64,000 bases of DNA from Lachnospiraceae bacterium A2 (GCA_000403315.2 KE159641.1:126501-190500); one strand, 5' to 3'; shown: positions 1-9,264, counted from the stretch's first letter. The notes: generated from the sequence alone by a model not told the origin. Program-made: numbers and translations.

Positions 1-752
1 ATAGTTGCCCTTGTTTCAAGGCCTGTAGCTGCCTCAATCCGTTTTGCCATGCTTGCGGAATGGCCGATGCCTTCTGCATTGATAATGATATGGTGCTTCT
101 TCCCGCGCTTGCGGTTTGCAATAATATTATTTACTAAAATCTGTTCGTCATAGTCATATTTTTCTGGCAGCAAAATATCCTCTGCGCCGTTGGCAATGCC
201 GCACCACAACGCGATATACCCAGCCCCGCGGCCCATAACTTCAATAATGGAGCACCTTTCATGGGATGTGGAAGTGTCCCGCACCTTGTCGATGGCGTCC
301 ATGGCAGTGTTTACTGCCGTATCAAAGCCAATGGTATATTCTGTACATGCAATGTCCAAATCAATGGTCCCCGGGATGGCTACTGTATTAATCCCAAGGC
401 CTGCCAGCTTCTGGGCGCCCTTGAAGGAACCGTCCCCGCCGATTACGATAACGCCGTCAATGCCGTGCTTGCGGCAGACTTCTGCGCCCAACGCCTGTCC
501 TTCCGGCGTGCGGAACTCACTGCACCTTGCCGTCTGCAGAATCGTGCCGCCACGCTGGATTGTATCTGAAACGCCTTTTGCTTCCATGTCGATAATTTCT
601 TCCTGAAGCAGGCCAGCATATCCACGCTTGATCCCTTTCACTTTCTTGCCCCGTGCAAGCCCCTGACGTACTACTGCACGGATTGCAGCATTCATTCCCG
701 GCGCGTCGCCGCCGCTGGTGAGCACACCGATTGTTTGTACTTCTTTTCCCAT
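1..752 (-). CDS. pfkA: ATP-dependent 6-phosphofructokinase, 3' end beyond window
   Basis: Catalyses the committed glycolytic step, phosphorylation of fructose 6-phosphate to fructose 1,6-bisphosphate, in the cytosol. The first 250 residues are present; the family is about 320 long, so the C-terminus lies outside the window. Visible motifs are GGDAPGMN (residues 14-21), the nucleotide/Mg loop GGDGS (105-109), PGTIDLD around the catalytic Asp (127-133) and MGR (173-175). TIDLD replaces the TIDND of E. coli PfkA. The ATG at 752 is preceded by a strong AGGAGG. It follows dnaE on the same strand after about 257 bp; dnaE-pfkA is a familiar clostridial pair, so co-transcription is plausible. Confidence 0.95.
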   Translation of the reverse strand, partial: MGKEVQTIGVLTSGGDAPGMNAAIRAVVRQGLARGKKVKGIKRGYAGLLQEEIIDMEAKGVSDTIQRGGTILQTARCSEFRTPEGQALGAEVCRKHGIDGVIVIGGDGSFKGAQKLAGLGINTVAIPGTIDLDIACTEYTIGFDTAVNTAMDAIDKVRDTSTSHERCSIIEVMGRGAGYIALWCGIANGAEDILLPEKYDYDEQILVNNIIANRKRGKKHHIIINAEGIGHSASMAKRIEAATGLETRAT

Positions 753-1009
753 AACCGTCCCTCCTGTTTTCTGTCCTGATACTCTCTTATCTATCCATTT
801 GAATCTCCCAAAGCTTAGGCAAATCCCTGACGCCTTAGGGCACTGCAAGCCCTTTGGGCTGCTGCCCTCGTTCCCTGCAAAAACCCTCTGCACTTTGGGA
901 AGATCTTCCATGCATTTCCCTAAACTTTGGCTTTCTCCCTGCACATGGCTGTATGCGCATTGCTGCACCACATACGGCCAATGCGGCAAAATCCTTAATC
1001 TATTCTATT

Positions 1010-4000
1010 TTAATATCTTTTGGAAAGATTTTCAATGCTCTTTTCTACAACTTTTACATTTTTTTCCCCAAAAAAGTTAGTAAAACTGTTCATTTGTTCC
1101 GGTGTGATGCCAATTCCATAACGGGGAGGCAGGCGTTTCATCAGTTTTTCCCCGGAAATATAGACCACCACCTGGCTGGTCCCATCCCCGGACTGCAGCA
1201 GCTCCATCAGTTTCCCTTCCTTCTGGCTGTATTCCTCCTTTGTGGCAAACTGGATCCAAAGCTCCTTGGGAGTATCGTCAAAGGAGTAAATTTTTTCACA
1301 GATTAATTTGCCATTTTTCTCCTCCTCGGTCACTACCCTGCCCCTGACGAAAACTTTCGCGTCCAGGTTCAGCATATGGCTGTTTTTCTCGTAATTTTTC
1401 GGGAAAATAATAATTTCCAGGTTCCCCACCAAATCCTCCAACGTAATAAACGCCATGGTCTGGTTCTGCTTGGTGTATTTAATGGTCTTATCCACAATCA
1501 TGCCCCCCACCATGGCAATTTCCCCTTCCTGTGCCTTTGTCTGTCCAGTATCCTCCTCTATAAGGAAATCTGTGGTGACACGGGTGACATTCTTTTTCAG
1601 TTTTTCTTCATACTCCTCAAGGGGGTGGCCGCTGATATAGATGCCCAGCACCTCTTTTTCAAAGCCTAGGTAAGTTTCCCTTGCATACTCCCCTACCTCC
1701 GGCATTTTAACCTCAAAATCTGATTTTTCTTCCTCCCCGGCTAAGTCAAACAGGGTCATCTGTCCAGCCATGGTATTTTTCTTGTCCTGGGCAAGGCCTT
1801 CCATAATCCCTGCATAGACCATCATGCTCTGCTTCCTTGTAGCCCCGAGGTTATCAAGCGCCCCCGCCTTAATCAGGTTTTCCACCACGCGCTTGTTGAT
1901 TTCCTTGTCTGCCATCCGGGTGAGGAAATCCAGAAGGCTGGTAAATTTCCCCCGCTCCTTGCGTTCCTCGCAGAGGTTCTTGATAAATGCATGGTTGACG
2001 CTTTTGATGGCGGAGAGGCCGTAGCGGATTGCCCCGCCTGACACGGAAAAATAGCTTTCCCCTTCATTGACGCTGGGGGGCAGTACGGGAATCCCCATTT
2101 GGCGGCAGGTAAAAATATACTCGGAAATCTTGCCGATATGCCCCATGACGGAGCTCATCAGGGAAGCCATATATTCCAAGGGATAGTAATATTTCAAATA
2201 AGCCGTCTGATAGGCCACCACGGCGTAAGCCGCCGCATGGGACTTATTGAAGGCATATTTTGCAAAATCTATCATTTCGTCATAGATTTTATTGGCGGTT
2301 TTCTCGTCAATCCCGTTGCTGATGCAGCCCGGGACCCCTTCCTCCGGGTTGCCATAGACAAAATTTTTCCGCTCTTTTTCCATGACGGAAACTTTCTTCT
2401 TGGACATGGCCCGGCGCACCAAATCGCTGCGGCCTAAGGTATACCCAGCCAAATCCCGCACAATCTGCATTACCTGTTCCTGGTATACAATGCAGCCATA
2501 GGTGGGCGCAAGGATTGGCTCTAGCTGCGGGCAGTCATAGGTGACGGATTCCGGGTTATTTTTCCCCCGGATATAGGCGGGGATAAAATCCATAGGGCCC
2601 GGGCGGTACAGGGAAATCCCTGCTATAATGTCCTCCAGGCTCTGGGGCTTTAGCTCTTTCATAAAGCTTTTCATCCCGCCGCTTTCCAGCTGGAACACCC
2701 CTTCGTTCCTGCCGGTGCCGATGGAATCCAGCACCGCCTTGTCCGCAAAATCAATGCTGTCAATGTCTAAGCCCGCGCCCGTCCCTTCATTGATTAAATT
2801 CACCGCATCCTGCAGGACCGTCAGGTTCCGAAGGCCCAGGAAATCCATTTTCAGGAGGCCCAGTTCCTCTAATGTAGTCATGGTAAACTGCGTGGTAACC
2901 GCGCCGTCGCTTCCCCTGGAAAGGGGCACAAATTCATCAATTTCCCTGGAACTGATTACCACCCCCGCCGCATGCATGGAAGTATGCCTTGGAAGGCCCT
3001 CCAAGCGCTTTGACATATCAATCAGCCTTGTAATGCTTTCGTCTGTTTCGTACATGGTACGCAGTTCCCGGTTCATTTGCAAGGCCTTGTCGATGGTAAT
3101 CCCCAGCTCTGTGGGAATCTGCTTGGCAATGTTGTCCACAAAGGCGTAAGGCATATCCATGACGCGGCCTACATCCCGGATTACGCCCCTGGCAGCCATA
3201 GTACCGAACGTGACAATCTGCACTACCCTGTCCTTACCGTATTTTTCCCCCACATAATCTATCACTTCCTGCCTGCGCTCCACGCAGAAATCAATATCAA
3301 TATCCGGCATGGTCACACGCTCCGGGTTTAAAAAACGTTCAAAAATCAGGCTGTAGCGGATTGGGTCAATATTTGTAATTTTTAAGGTATAGGACACAAG
3401 GGAGCCTGCCGCGCTCCCACGGCCCGGCCCTACCGCAATGCCGTTCTCCCGTGCAAAGCGGATAAAATCCCATACAATCAGGAAATAATCTACATAGCCC
3501 ATCTGCTGGATAATGCCAAGCTCATAAGCAAGCTGGCTTTTCAGTTCCTCATAAGGAACCTCCCCTTTTCCGGGAATGAACACGGTTCCATCCTGTTGGG
3601 GATACCTGTGCCCCAGCCCCTCATAGCAGAGCTTTTGCAGGTATTCCCAGGAGGTATAGCCTTCCGGCACGTCAAATTTCGGCAGCTTTGTGACGCCAAA
3701 CTCAATCTCCACATTGCACCGGTCCGCGATTTTCTGTGTATTTTCCAAAGCCTCTAAGGCATAGGGGAACAGCCCCCGCATCTGCTCCTCGGATTTCACA
3801 TAAAACTGCCCGCCTTCATAGCGCATACGGTTTTCATCGCTGAGCTTTTTCCCGGTCTGGATGCACAGCAGGATATCATGGGAATCCACGTCCGTTTCAT
3901 ACGTGTAATGGACGTCGTTGGTTGCCACAAGGGGGATTCCTGTTTCCTGGCTCAGCCGCAGAAGCTGCTGGTTTACGCCCTTCTGCTCCGGCAGCCCATG

Positions 4001-4531
4001 GTCCTGCAGCTCCAGAAAATAATTTCCGTGCCCAAAGGTGTTATCATGCCAAAGCGCCGCTTCCCTTGCCTCACTGTATGCCCCGCGGGACAAGTGCTTC
4101 TGGACTTCCCCGGCCAGGCAGGCGCTCAGGACAATCAGCCCTTCCTTATAAGTTTCCAGCACCTCCCGGTCTACCCGGGGCCTGTAATAATACCCTTCTG
4201 TAAAGCCACGGGACACAATTTTCATCAAATTGGCATATCCCTGGTTATTTTCCGCCAGCAAAATCAGATGGAAATAGCGGTCCTCCCCTTCCACCTTCTC
4301 CCTGTCAAACCGGGAACCGGGAGCCACATAGACCTCGCAGCCTAAAATGGGCTTAATGCCCGCCGCATGGGCCGCACGGTAAAAATCAATGACCCCGTAC
4401 ATTACACCATGGTCCGTGATGGCTGCTGCATCCATGCCCAGCTCCTTCACCCTTGAAACGTATTCATCGATTTTATTGGAACCGTCCAGCAGGCTGTATT
4501 CCGTATGGACGTGGAGGTGCACAAATGACAT
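1010..4531 (-). CDS. dnaE: DNA polymerase III subunit alpha
   Basis: Replicative polymerase of the C family, 1173 residues, close to the usual DnaE length. The N-terminal PHP domain starts with FVHLHVHTEYSLLDG. The polymerase active site PDIDIDF lies near residues 409-415. A C-terminal OB-fold region is visible around residues 1000-1060 (VGGMIVDKTIKYTKQNQTMA). No DEDD exonuclease insertion is seen, so this is DnaE and not PolC. Firmicutes normally encode both and use DnaE early in primer extension; PolC is not in this window. pfkA follows downstream on the same strand. Confidence 0.96.
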   Translation of the reverse strand: MSFVHLHVHTEYSLLDGSNKIDEYVSRVKELGMDAAAITDHGVMYGVIDFYRAAHAAGIKPILGCEVYVAPGSRFDREKVEGEDRYFHLILLAENNQGYANLMKIVSRGFTEGYYYRPRVDREVLETYKEGLIVLSACLAGEVQKHLSRGAYSEAREAALWHDNTFGHGNYFLELQDHGLPEQKGVNQQLLRLSQETGIPLVATNDVHYTYETDVDSHDILLCIQTGKKLSDENRMRYEGGQFYVKSEEQMRGLFPYALEALENTQKIADRCNVEIEFGVTKLPKFDVPEGYTSWEYLQKLCYEGLGHRYPQQDGTVFIPGKGEVPYEELKSQLAYELGIIQQMGYVDYFLIVWDFIRFARENGIAVGPGRGSAAGSLVSYTLKITNIDPIRYSLIFERFLNPERVTMPDIDIDFCVERRQEVIDYVGEKYGKDRVVQIVTFGTMAARGVIRDVGRVMDMPYAFVDNIAKQIPTELGITIDKALQMNRELRTMYETDESITRLIDMSKRLEGLPRHTSMHAAGVVISSREIDEFVPLSRGSDGAVTTQFTMTTLEELGLLKMDFLGLRNLTVLQDAVNLINEGTGAGLDIDSIDFADKAVLDSIGTGRNEGVFQLESGGMKSFMKELKPQSLEDIIAGISLYRPGPMDFIPAYIRGKNNPESVTYDCPQLEPILAPTYGCIVYQEQVMQIVRDLAGYTLGRSDLVRRAMSKKKVSVMEKERKNFVYGNPEEGVPGCISNGIDEKTANKIYDEMIDFAKYAFNKSHAAAYAVVAYQTAYLKYYYPLEYMASLMSSVMGHIGKISEYIFTCRQMGIPVLPPSVNEGESYFSVSGGAIRYGLSAIKSVNHAFIKNLCEERKERGKFTSLLDFLTRMADKEINKRVVENLIKAGALDNLGATRKQSMMVYAGIMEGLAQDKKNTMAGQMTLFDLAGEEEKSDFEVKMPEVGEYARETYLGFEKEVLGIYISGHPLEEYEEKLKKNVTRVTTDFLIEEDTGQTKAQEGEIAMVGGMIVDKTIKYTKQNQTMAFITLEDLVGNLEIIIFPKNYEKNSHMLNLDAKVFVRGRVVTEEEKNGKLICEKIYSFDDTPKELWIQFATKEEYSQKEGKLMELLQSGDGTSQVVVYISGEKLMKRLPPRYGIGITPEQMNSFTNFFGEKNVKVVEKSIENLSKRY

Positions 4532-4572
4532 AAAATTCCCATCCTTCCTAAAAATTGAAAAAGCCCAGCCAG

Positions 4573-5751
4573 CTACAGAAATTCAGGGTTAATGAAGGGG
4601 ACTACAAGCTCCGCCACCTGCCCATCCTTATCAATTCCCCAATAGCCGCTGTAAATGCCGTCCCCCATGCCGCTTGCAAACATTGCCAGCCGGTCCCCTG
4701 TCCCCGGCATCTGCCAGAGGAGGAAATCCCCGCTTTCCCGCTGGAGGGTTGGGTGCTGTTCAAAACTTTTCTGGAAAAAATACGCAAAATATTCAAAATA
4801 TTCATTTTTCCCCGGGTTATCCCGTTTCCAGCCGTTAATAAATTCGCGGTATTTTTCTGCTACCCTTGCATCGGTGAAGCAGGCCAGCCCATTGTCCACG
4901 CCAAAAAATGCCCATACTCCCGGCTTGCCCAAATCTTCTTTGGAGCTGCCCTTCGGCATTGCGATCTCATGGCGGACAGGCTCCTGGCTGCTGACAATCA
5001 GCCTTGCCGCAGCAATCCGCACCCCTACCTGCTCGGAATGGCAGATACACAATTCTACTGGGTAGCTGCCCGCAGGGATTTTTTGCTCCAGCGTCACCAT
5101 GTATTGGCTCCCCAGATACACAATTGGGTCGGAAAGTACAATTTCCCCTGTCGGAAAATCTGCTTTTCCCAAAAGATAAGGTTCCTGTATGCCGCCTTTT
5201 TGGAACAGGCCCCGGAAAAATTCTTCCGGGTAGGTTTCCTTATTTAAAAATTTCAGATTTTTTTCAAAAATTGCCCGGAGGGGCGGCAGTACCTGTTCCC
5301 GGATCTCCTGCCCTGTGGCATTGTCCACAAAATAGGAGCCTGTCCCGTCTGTCCGGAACTCCAAATCTGCCCCAAAGGGCATGTAATAAACATTTACTAC
5401 TGCCGGCTCAATCTTTGCCAGTTCGTTAAAATCCACCACTGCCATATTGTCCGGGTTGTCCACATATTCCTGGGTATCGCTGTCCCCAAAGGCAATCCAG
5501 CCATTCCCCTGCCCGTTGTCATGGCGGAACAGCCATTTCAGCTTGGACGTCCCATTTAAGATGGATTTGCTGACAATGGTAAACCCTGCAGCTTCTATGT
5601 AAGGCTGCGCAGGGGCTTCCGCTGGCTCTTTGGGGGCTGGCCCCGGGGCGTTTCCCTCTTTGGGCGCTTCTGTTTTTGCTTCTGCTTTTTCTGCTTTTAC
5701 TTCTGTTTTTTCTGCTTTCGCTTCTTTTTTCTTCCTATTGAATAATCCCAT
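4573..5751 (-). CDS. DUF2185 / DUF4241-like two-domain protein
   Basis: Unknown function, about 392 residues. The start at 5751 (MGLFNRKKK) is chosen over an in-frame ATG 39 bp upstream because AAAAGGAGT lies 6 bases before it. The N-terminus is a low-complexity Lys/Ala/Glu-rich stretch (residues 5-50). A domain resembling DUF2185 follows (about 60-150; SKSILNGTSKLKWLFRHDNG and GWIAFGDSDTQEYV). The C-terminal half resembles DUF4241 (about 200-390; ends with a G-D-G-x-Y-x-x-Y-W-G type motif). DUF2185 relatives occur among polymorphic-toxin immunity proteins, but no toxin is adjacent. Domain names come from pattern recall only. It lies 41 bp upstream of dnaE on the same strand. Confidence 0.7.
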   Translation of the reverse strand: MGLFNRKKKEAKAEKTEVKAEKAEAKTEAPKEGNAPGPAPKEPAEAPAQPYIEAAGFTIVSKSILNGTSKLKWLFRHDNGQGNGWIAFGDSDTQEYVDNPDNMAVVDFNELAKIEPAVVNVYYMPFGADLEFRTDGTGSYFVDNATGQEIREQVLPPLRAIFEKNLKFLNKETYPEEFFRGLFQKGGIQEPYLLGKADFPTGEIVLSDPIVYLGSQYMVTLEQKIPAGSYPVELCICHSEQVGVRIAAARLIVSSQEPVRHEIAMPKGSSKEDLGKPGVWAFFGVDNGLACFTDARVAEKYREFINGWKRDNPGKNEYFEYFAYFFQKSFEQHPTLQRESGDFLLWQMPGTGDRLAMFASGMGDGIYSGYWGIDKDGQVAELVVPFINPEFL

Positions 5752-5919
5752 GCTTACTCCTTTTATATGGGCAATTCCGTGCATGCCCAACCGTAATTAA
5801 AAACTTCCATTCTATCTTACCCTTAAATGGAAAAAAGTGCAATAAAAAAGTGAGGGGATTGGATACTTTGCAGGCCTTGCGCAGCCCCTGGACAGAATGA
5901 TACGTGATAACTGACGCTG

Positions 5920-5978
5920 GTGTACTGGCACGTTTCTACTTGAGGTAAGTTTGCCTGGACAAAAACATGCCAGTACAC
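5920..5978. repeat. inverted repeat, 11-bp perfect arms
   Basis: Arms GTGTACTGGCA and TGCCAGTACAC are perfect complements separated by 37 bp; further pairing GTTT/AAAC lies just inside. It lies between convergently or independently transcribed units and abuts a family B repeat. Function unknown. Confidence 0.75.
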
Positions 5979-5982
5979 GAAA

Positions 5983-6021
5983 GCGTGTCTGAAAATTGTA
6001 GGAATAAATTTCCAAACACGC
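5983..6021. repeat. family B repeat, short hairpin copy
   Basis: GCGTGTCTGAAAATT at 5983-5997 and AATTTCCAAACACGC at 6007-6021 form a hairpin with a 9-base loop. The end sequence matches the ends of the larger family B elements at 61969-62128 and 63537-63697. Confidence 0.75.
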
Positions 6022-6117
6022 TCCAGCCAAGAAAAGATTTGTGTTTGCCCTGGAAGGCAGAGAACTGCATAAATCAGGCATTATTCATGGAAAGGCTATT
6101 TCCCTATTGGGAATAGT

Positions 6118-6351
6118 TTAGCACCTAACCCAGCTCCCAACCCATTTCCCTGTTGAACGGTTAAACTGGCGCTTATACATCACGCCATTTTCTAATTTGT
6201 ACCTCCACTCCAGCACGTCAGCCAAAGGCATAATGCCCTCTGCGCCATCTTCCATAGCGCAGACCTCGCCAACCGGCACAAACGGCAGGCATGAAAATGC
6301 CATGCATGCAAAAGTTACGGCAATCAACAGTTTTTTTCCCTTATTTCTCAT
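6118..6351 (-). CDS. small secreted protein downstream of BlaR1-type gene
   Basis: 77 residues with a clear N-terminal signal peptide (basic MRNKGKK, hydrophobic core to about residue 32) and a short mature domain with a WRYK...NGVMYKRQFNRSTGKW motif. It starts inside the 3' end of the M56 peptidase gene (11-bp overlap), so it is probably translationally coupled to it. No known domain is recognised. Its position in a BlaI/BlaR1-type operon suggests a role in, or output of, that envelope-sensing circuit; this is inference. Confidence 0.75.
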   Translation of the reverse strand: MRNKGKKLLIAVTFACMAFSCLPFVPVGEVCAMEDGAEGIMPLADVLEWRYKLENGVMYKRQFNRSTGKWVGSWVRC

Positions 6352-7477
6352 TTCGTACCTCCTCTAAATTTTTATAAACTTTAAGTTCCAGCACAGGTTC
6401 TGTAATTTCCATCATTTCGCCATAATAGTCCCCATCCAGGTAAAACTCGTAATAGCCATCCTTTTCAACTAAAAAAGAAGTTTCCGGGTCAGGGCACACA
6501 AAAGTCTTAGGAAGCTCATAATCATAATAAGGCTCCACGACTATAGACACAGATATGGCATACAGCAGAAAAGAACATAGTGTGACTACTGCCCCTTTCC
6601 ACTTTTCTGATTTCCAGCAATTTCCCCAAATGCAACGGAACCTCTGTTTCATTACAGAATTTTTCCTAGGAACAAAGGTAATCAGCAAATCCGCCCCCTT
6701 TTTTCCCCTTTCAGCCTTCATTGACTTCACAATACATTCCAGATAACTGATTTTCTCTTTTTCATTAAAACTGGACGTGAGGGAACAGTCCACATTAATT
6801 TCCATCACGGAGCCCACCAGACTTTTCAGCAAGTAAACTGCCGGGTTCCACCAATAGATGGTGCAGAACACCTCGCAGAACACTTTTATCAGCATATCAT
6901 AATGGTAATAATGCATCATCTCATGCTTTAAGATGTAAGTAAACTCCTCCTCTGTGTAATCCGTTTCCGGCATCAGTATGACAGGCCGTACCAGCCCAAA
7001 AATCGCCGGCGCCTGTACGGACGGCACAAACCGTACTTCAAATTTCCCATCTTTCCCATACTCCTTGTTGATCCTCCGGACAGCATCCTCACAATCATGC
7101 TTCTGGTAACGCGGGCATCTGCGGAGGATACCGGAAAAACGGATATATTCCAATAATAAAATAAGCAGCCGCCCAACCGCCCCTGCTACCCAAAAAGCCA
7201 GCAGAACCTGCCAAACAGGACTTTTATGCCCAAATAGGCCAACCTCCCCAACCATGAAGTTCCTCAGCCCTGTCAGCAGACGCTTGCTAATCAGCGTCAC
7301 AGTAAACCCAAATTCCGCCGGCACTGCCATCCGTACTGCAATTACTGCCAGAAAGATACTGCTATACCTTCCGGAAAATTTCAGCACATTGTCATTTTCC
7401 AAGGCAAGGCATGCCAAGAGAATAAGGATTGTACCGCTTATGGTACAGGACAGCAGGGATGTGGGTGAGAATGACAT
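6341..7477 (-). CDS. M56 family metallopeptidase, BlaR1-like antirepressor
   Basis: 378-residue membrane protein with N-terminal transmembrane helices and the zinc motif HEMMH at residues 185-189, followed by NPAVYLL near 220. BlaR1/MecR1 proteins cleave BlaI-type repressors after sensing beta-lactams. Classical BlaR1 is near 600 residues because of a C-terminal penicillin-binding sensor. Here only about 100 residues follow the peptidase core, with one more transmembrane segment (VVTLCSFLLYAISVSIVV), so the classical sensor is missing. It lies 10 bp downstream of the BlaI-like gene. The signal it senses cannot be deduced. Confidence 0.88.
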   Translation of the reverse strand: MSFSPTSLLSCTISGTILILLACLALENDNVLKFSGRYSSIFLAVIAVRMAVPAEFGFTVTLISKRLLTGLRNFMVGEVGLFGHKSPVWQVLLAFWVAGAVGRLLILLLEYIRFSGILRRCPRYQKHDCEDAVRRINKEYGKDGKFEVRFVPSVQAPAIFGLVRPVILMPETDYTEEEFTYILKHEMMHYYHYDMLIKVFCEVFCTIYWWNPAVYLLKSLVGSVMEINVDCSLTSSFNEKEKISYLECIVKSMKAERGKKGADLLITFVPRKNSVMKQRFRCIWGNCWKSEKWKGAVVTLCSFLLYAISVSIVVEPYYDYELPKTFVCPDPETSFLVEKDGYYEFYLDGDYYGEMMEITEPVLELKVYKNLEEVRNEK

Positions 7478-7487
7478 GGTTCCCTCC

Positions 7488-7883
7488 TTATTCTGACTTT
7501 TTCTTCTGTATAAATTCCTCTAATTCCCCGATAAGCTCCTCGCTGTTTTCCGCACTGTCAAACAGTGCGTTGAAAAGGCTTGCCCTTGACAGGAACTTGT
7601 CAAATGGGTAGATTTCCTTGGTTACAAACTTCACCGCGTATTCTTCCGAGGAAATAATCGGGCGGTAACTCCTTGTCAGGACAGTCCCGCTATGGACGAT
7701 CTTATCTACCTCTATGAAATTCCGCATGAGCAGTTTCTTCAGTACAGACTGCACAGTATTGATGCTCAGGCTTGGCTGAACTCCTGGAATGTCAGAAGCT
7801 ATCATAGGCCTCCCTGCCTCCCAAAGCACGTTCATAACATCCAATTCCCGTTTGCTTAATGCATATTCATCTTTTCTAGCCAA
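7488..7883 (-). CDS. BlaI/MecI/CopY family transcriptional repressor
   Basis: Winged-helix repressor of about 131 residues. The TTG at 7883 (MARKDEYALSKREL...) is chosen because GAGGAGAG lies 6 bases before it. An in-frame ATG 21 bases upstream would place that Shine-Dalgarno sequence inside the coding region. The N-terminal half matches the BlaI fold: ELDVMNVLWEAGRPM, then the recognition-helix region INTVQSVLKKLLMRNFIEV. The C-terminal part should dimerise and contain the site cut by the partner peptidase. It is the first gene of a three-gene operon. Confidence 0.9.
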   Translation of the reverse strand: MARKDEYALSKRELDVMNVLWEAGRPMIASDIPGVQPSLSINTVQSVLKKLLMRNFIEVDKIVHSGTVLTRSYRPIISSEEYAVKFVTKEIYPFDKFLSRASLFNALFDSAENSEELIGELEEFIQKKKSE

Positions 7884-7933
7884 TGTTCTCTCCTCACAAT
7901 ACAATAAATTTACAGCAACGTGTCCTTAAAATA

Positions 7934-7962
7934 ATAATATATCATTTTTCTTCTAGCGTCAA
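7934..7962 (-). promoter_or_regulatory. promoter of the blaI-blaR1-like operon
   Basis: On the minus strand TTGACG (-35, 7957-7962) is followed after 17 bases by TATTAT (-10, 7934-7939), about 50 bp upstream of the TTG start. No clean TACA-TGTA operator was found nearby. Confidence 0.7.
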
Positions 7963-8057
7963 TATAATATCCATAAATCTATCGTTTTTTCCGTAGTTTT
8001 TTGTCACTTTTTTCTATATCCAGCCGTTTTTCCCAGACTGATGTCCAATTACTGCTT

Positions 8058-8783
8058 TTATGATTGTCCCTGTTCCTCGGTAAGCTGTCTTTTCACATGT
8101 GCATACCTTGCCTTTGGTATCGCCAGTTCATCTCCATTCACCAATATTGCTTTATATCTGACTACATTCTTGATATATTTTATATTTACAAGATAACTCT
8201 GATGTATGCGGACAAAACCATGTTCTTCCAACTCTTGTTCCAATGCATTTAATGTCCCATACATGGTATAGGCTTTCAAATCCCCTTCCATAACATGGAA
8301 CTCAAGCTTATGTAACTTGCTCTCAATGTACAACAGCCTATCCAACAGCACTTCTTTTGCCCCTTCCTGAAAAATAAATTCCCTTTTTTCCACAGAAAAG
8401 CCTATGTTATCCATGATGGCATCCATACATTCTCTAAAGGTATCCTCAAAATTAATATCATCTTTTAACAAATACCTTATAATGCCAAATCGATACCCTT
8501 CCAACGAATAATCTACATATGCAGTTACAAATACAATAGGCACTTTCCTGTTTATTTCCCTAATTTTTTTAGCTACCACAATACCATTCATCTTTCCCAT
8601 ATGGATATCTAAAAATATGGCTGAATACCGTACCAAACCAACTCCCAACCCTAGCAGTGCTTCACCAGAATTATAAGTATCTATTTCAAAAACAATACCC
8701 ATTTCTGATAAATAACCTGCTATTACTTTTTTAAATCTTTCTGCAAAAAAACTATCATCGTCGCATACTGCAGCTTTGAACAT
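8058..8783 (-). CDS. LytTR family response regulator
   Basis: 241-residue DNA-binding regulator. Start ATG 8783 is preceded by GAGAGGAAAAGG; an in-frame ORF extends 56 codons further upstream across the promoter and is not credible. The receiver domain spans about residues 1-118, with acidic pocket D8-D10, phosphoacceptor D59 (FLDIHMG) and K107. The LytTR domain spans about 135-236 (FVRIHQSYLVNIKYI). LytTR proteins bind direct repeats of about 9 bp one to two helical turns apart; such repeats lie upstream of its own promoter and of the operon at 9265-11628. No partner histidine kinase is nearby. Confidence 0.92.
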   Translation of the reverse strand: MFKAAVCDDDSFFAERFKKVIAGYLSEMGIVFEIDTYNSGEALLGLGVGLVRYSAIFLDIHMGKMNGIVVAKKIREINRKVPIVFVTAYVDYSLEGYRFGIIRYLLKDDINFEDTFRECMDAIMDNIGFSVEKREFIFQEGAKEVLLDRLLYIESKLHKLEFHVMEGDLKAYTMYGTLNALEQELEEHGFVRIHQSYLVNIKYIKNVVRYKAILVNGDELAIPKARYAHVKRQLTEEQGQS

Positions 8784-8922
8784 CCTTTTCCTCTCCCCTT
8801 CCCTTATAAATATACCAGCAGCTTCTTTCCCCTTACCCTCATGACCCAGCCATTTTGCATTTCGGTATATCTTAATAAAACCTTTAATTTTCCCTACATT
8901 TATAGTAAAGCAATACATTATC

Positions 8923-8951
8923 ATTATATTTCCCTTCTGCGTTTTCGTCAA
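8923..8951 (-). promoter_or_regulatory. near-consensus promoter of the LytTR regulator gene
   Basis: Minus strand TTGACG (-35, 8946-8951), 17-bp spacer, TATAAT (-10, 8923-8928), about 140 bp upstream of the start codon. Confidence 0.75.
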
Positions 8952-8958
8952 GGAAATT

Positions 8959-8990
8959 CCAGAAAATGACCATATTATGCAGAAAACGAC
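8959..8990 (-). promoter_or_regulatory. putative LytTR box pair (autoregulation)
   Basis: Minus strand GTCGTTTTCTGCA (8978-8990) and GTCATTTTCTGG (8959-8970) form a direct repeat with a 20-bp period. It ends 8 bp upstream of the -35 element, the usual placement for an activator of this class. The same repeat occurs three times upstream of the gene at 10045-11628. Confidence 0.65.
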
Positions 8991-9264
8991 ACAGAATTTT
9001 AATCATAACAATTTCATTCCCATTTGCTGAGCCAGATATCCATGCAAACGCGGCACTTGAACCATTTCCCGCAGGAATAAATATCTAACAAAATACTAAC
9101 CGTTGGGGAAAAGTTATGTTTATCAATTGCCAGCAGAATGGCATTTTAAAGAATTCAACAATAACGAATGGCATACAAAGCCACTTTTTGTATTTGCAGT
9201 AAATACATCAAAAAGGACCTGTATGCCATTTATTTCAGAGCCAAATCTTGCGGCCTATCCATGG
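8991..9264. other. stretch without recognised feature
   Basis: Between the regulator promoter and the end of the 258-residue gene. Short reading frames exist but have no ribosome binding site or recognisable product. Confidence 0.5.

Larger units (their letters stand above)
5752..6117. other. gene-free stretch with two hairpins
   Basis: No convincing coding region. It holds two inverted repeats: GTGTACTGGCA (5920-5930) pairing with TGCCAGTACAC (5968-5978), and directly after it GCGTGTCTGAAAATT (5983-5997) pairing with AATTTCCAAACACGC (6007-6021). The second is a short member of repeat family B. Confidence 0.7.

Noticed and set aside
753-1009. Regulatory RNA between dnaE and pfkA
   Set aside because: Several short stems can be drawn but no strong or recognisable structure was found.
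5812-6081. Minus-strand frame of 89 codons
   Set aside because: It is translation through the two inverted repeats at 5920-6021 and has no ribosome binding site or protein-like character.
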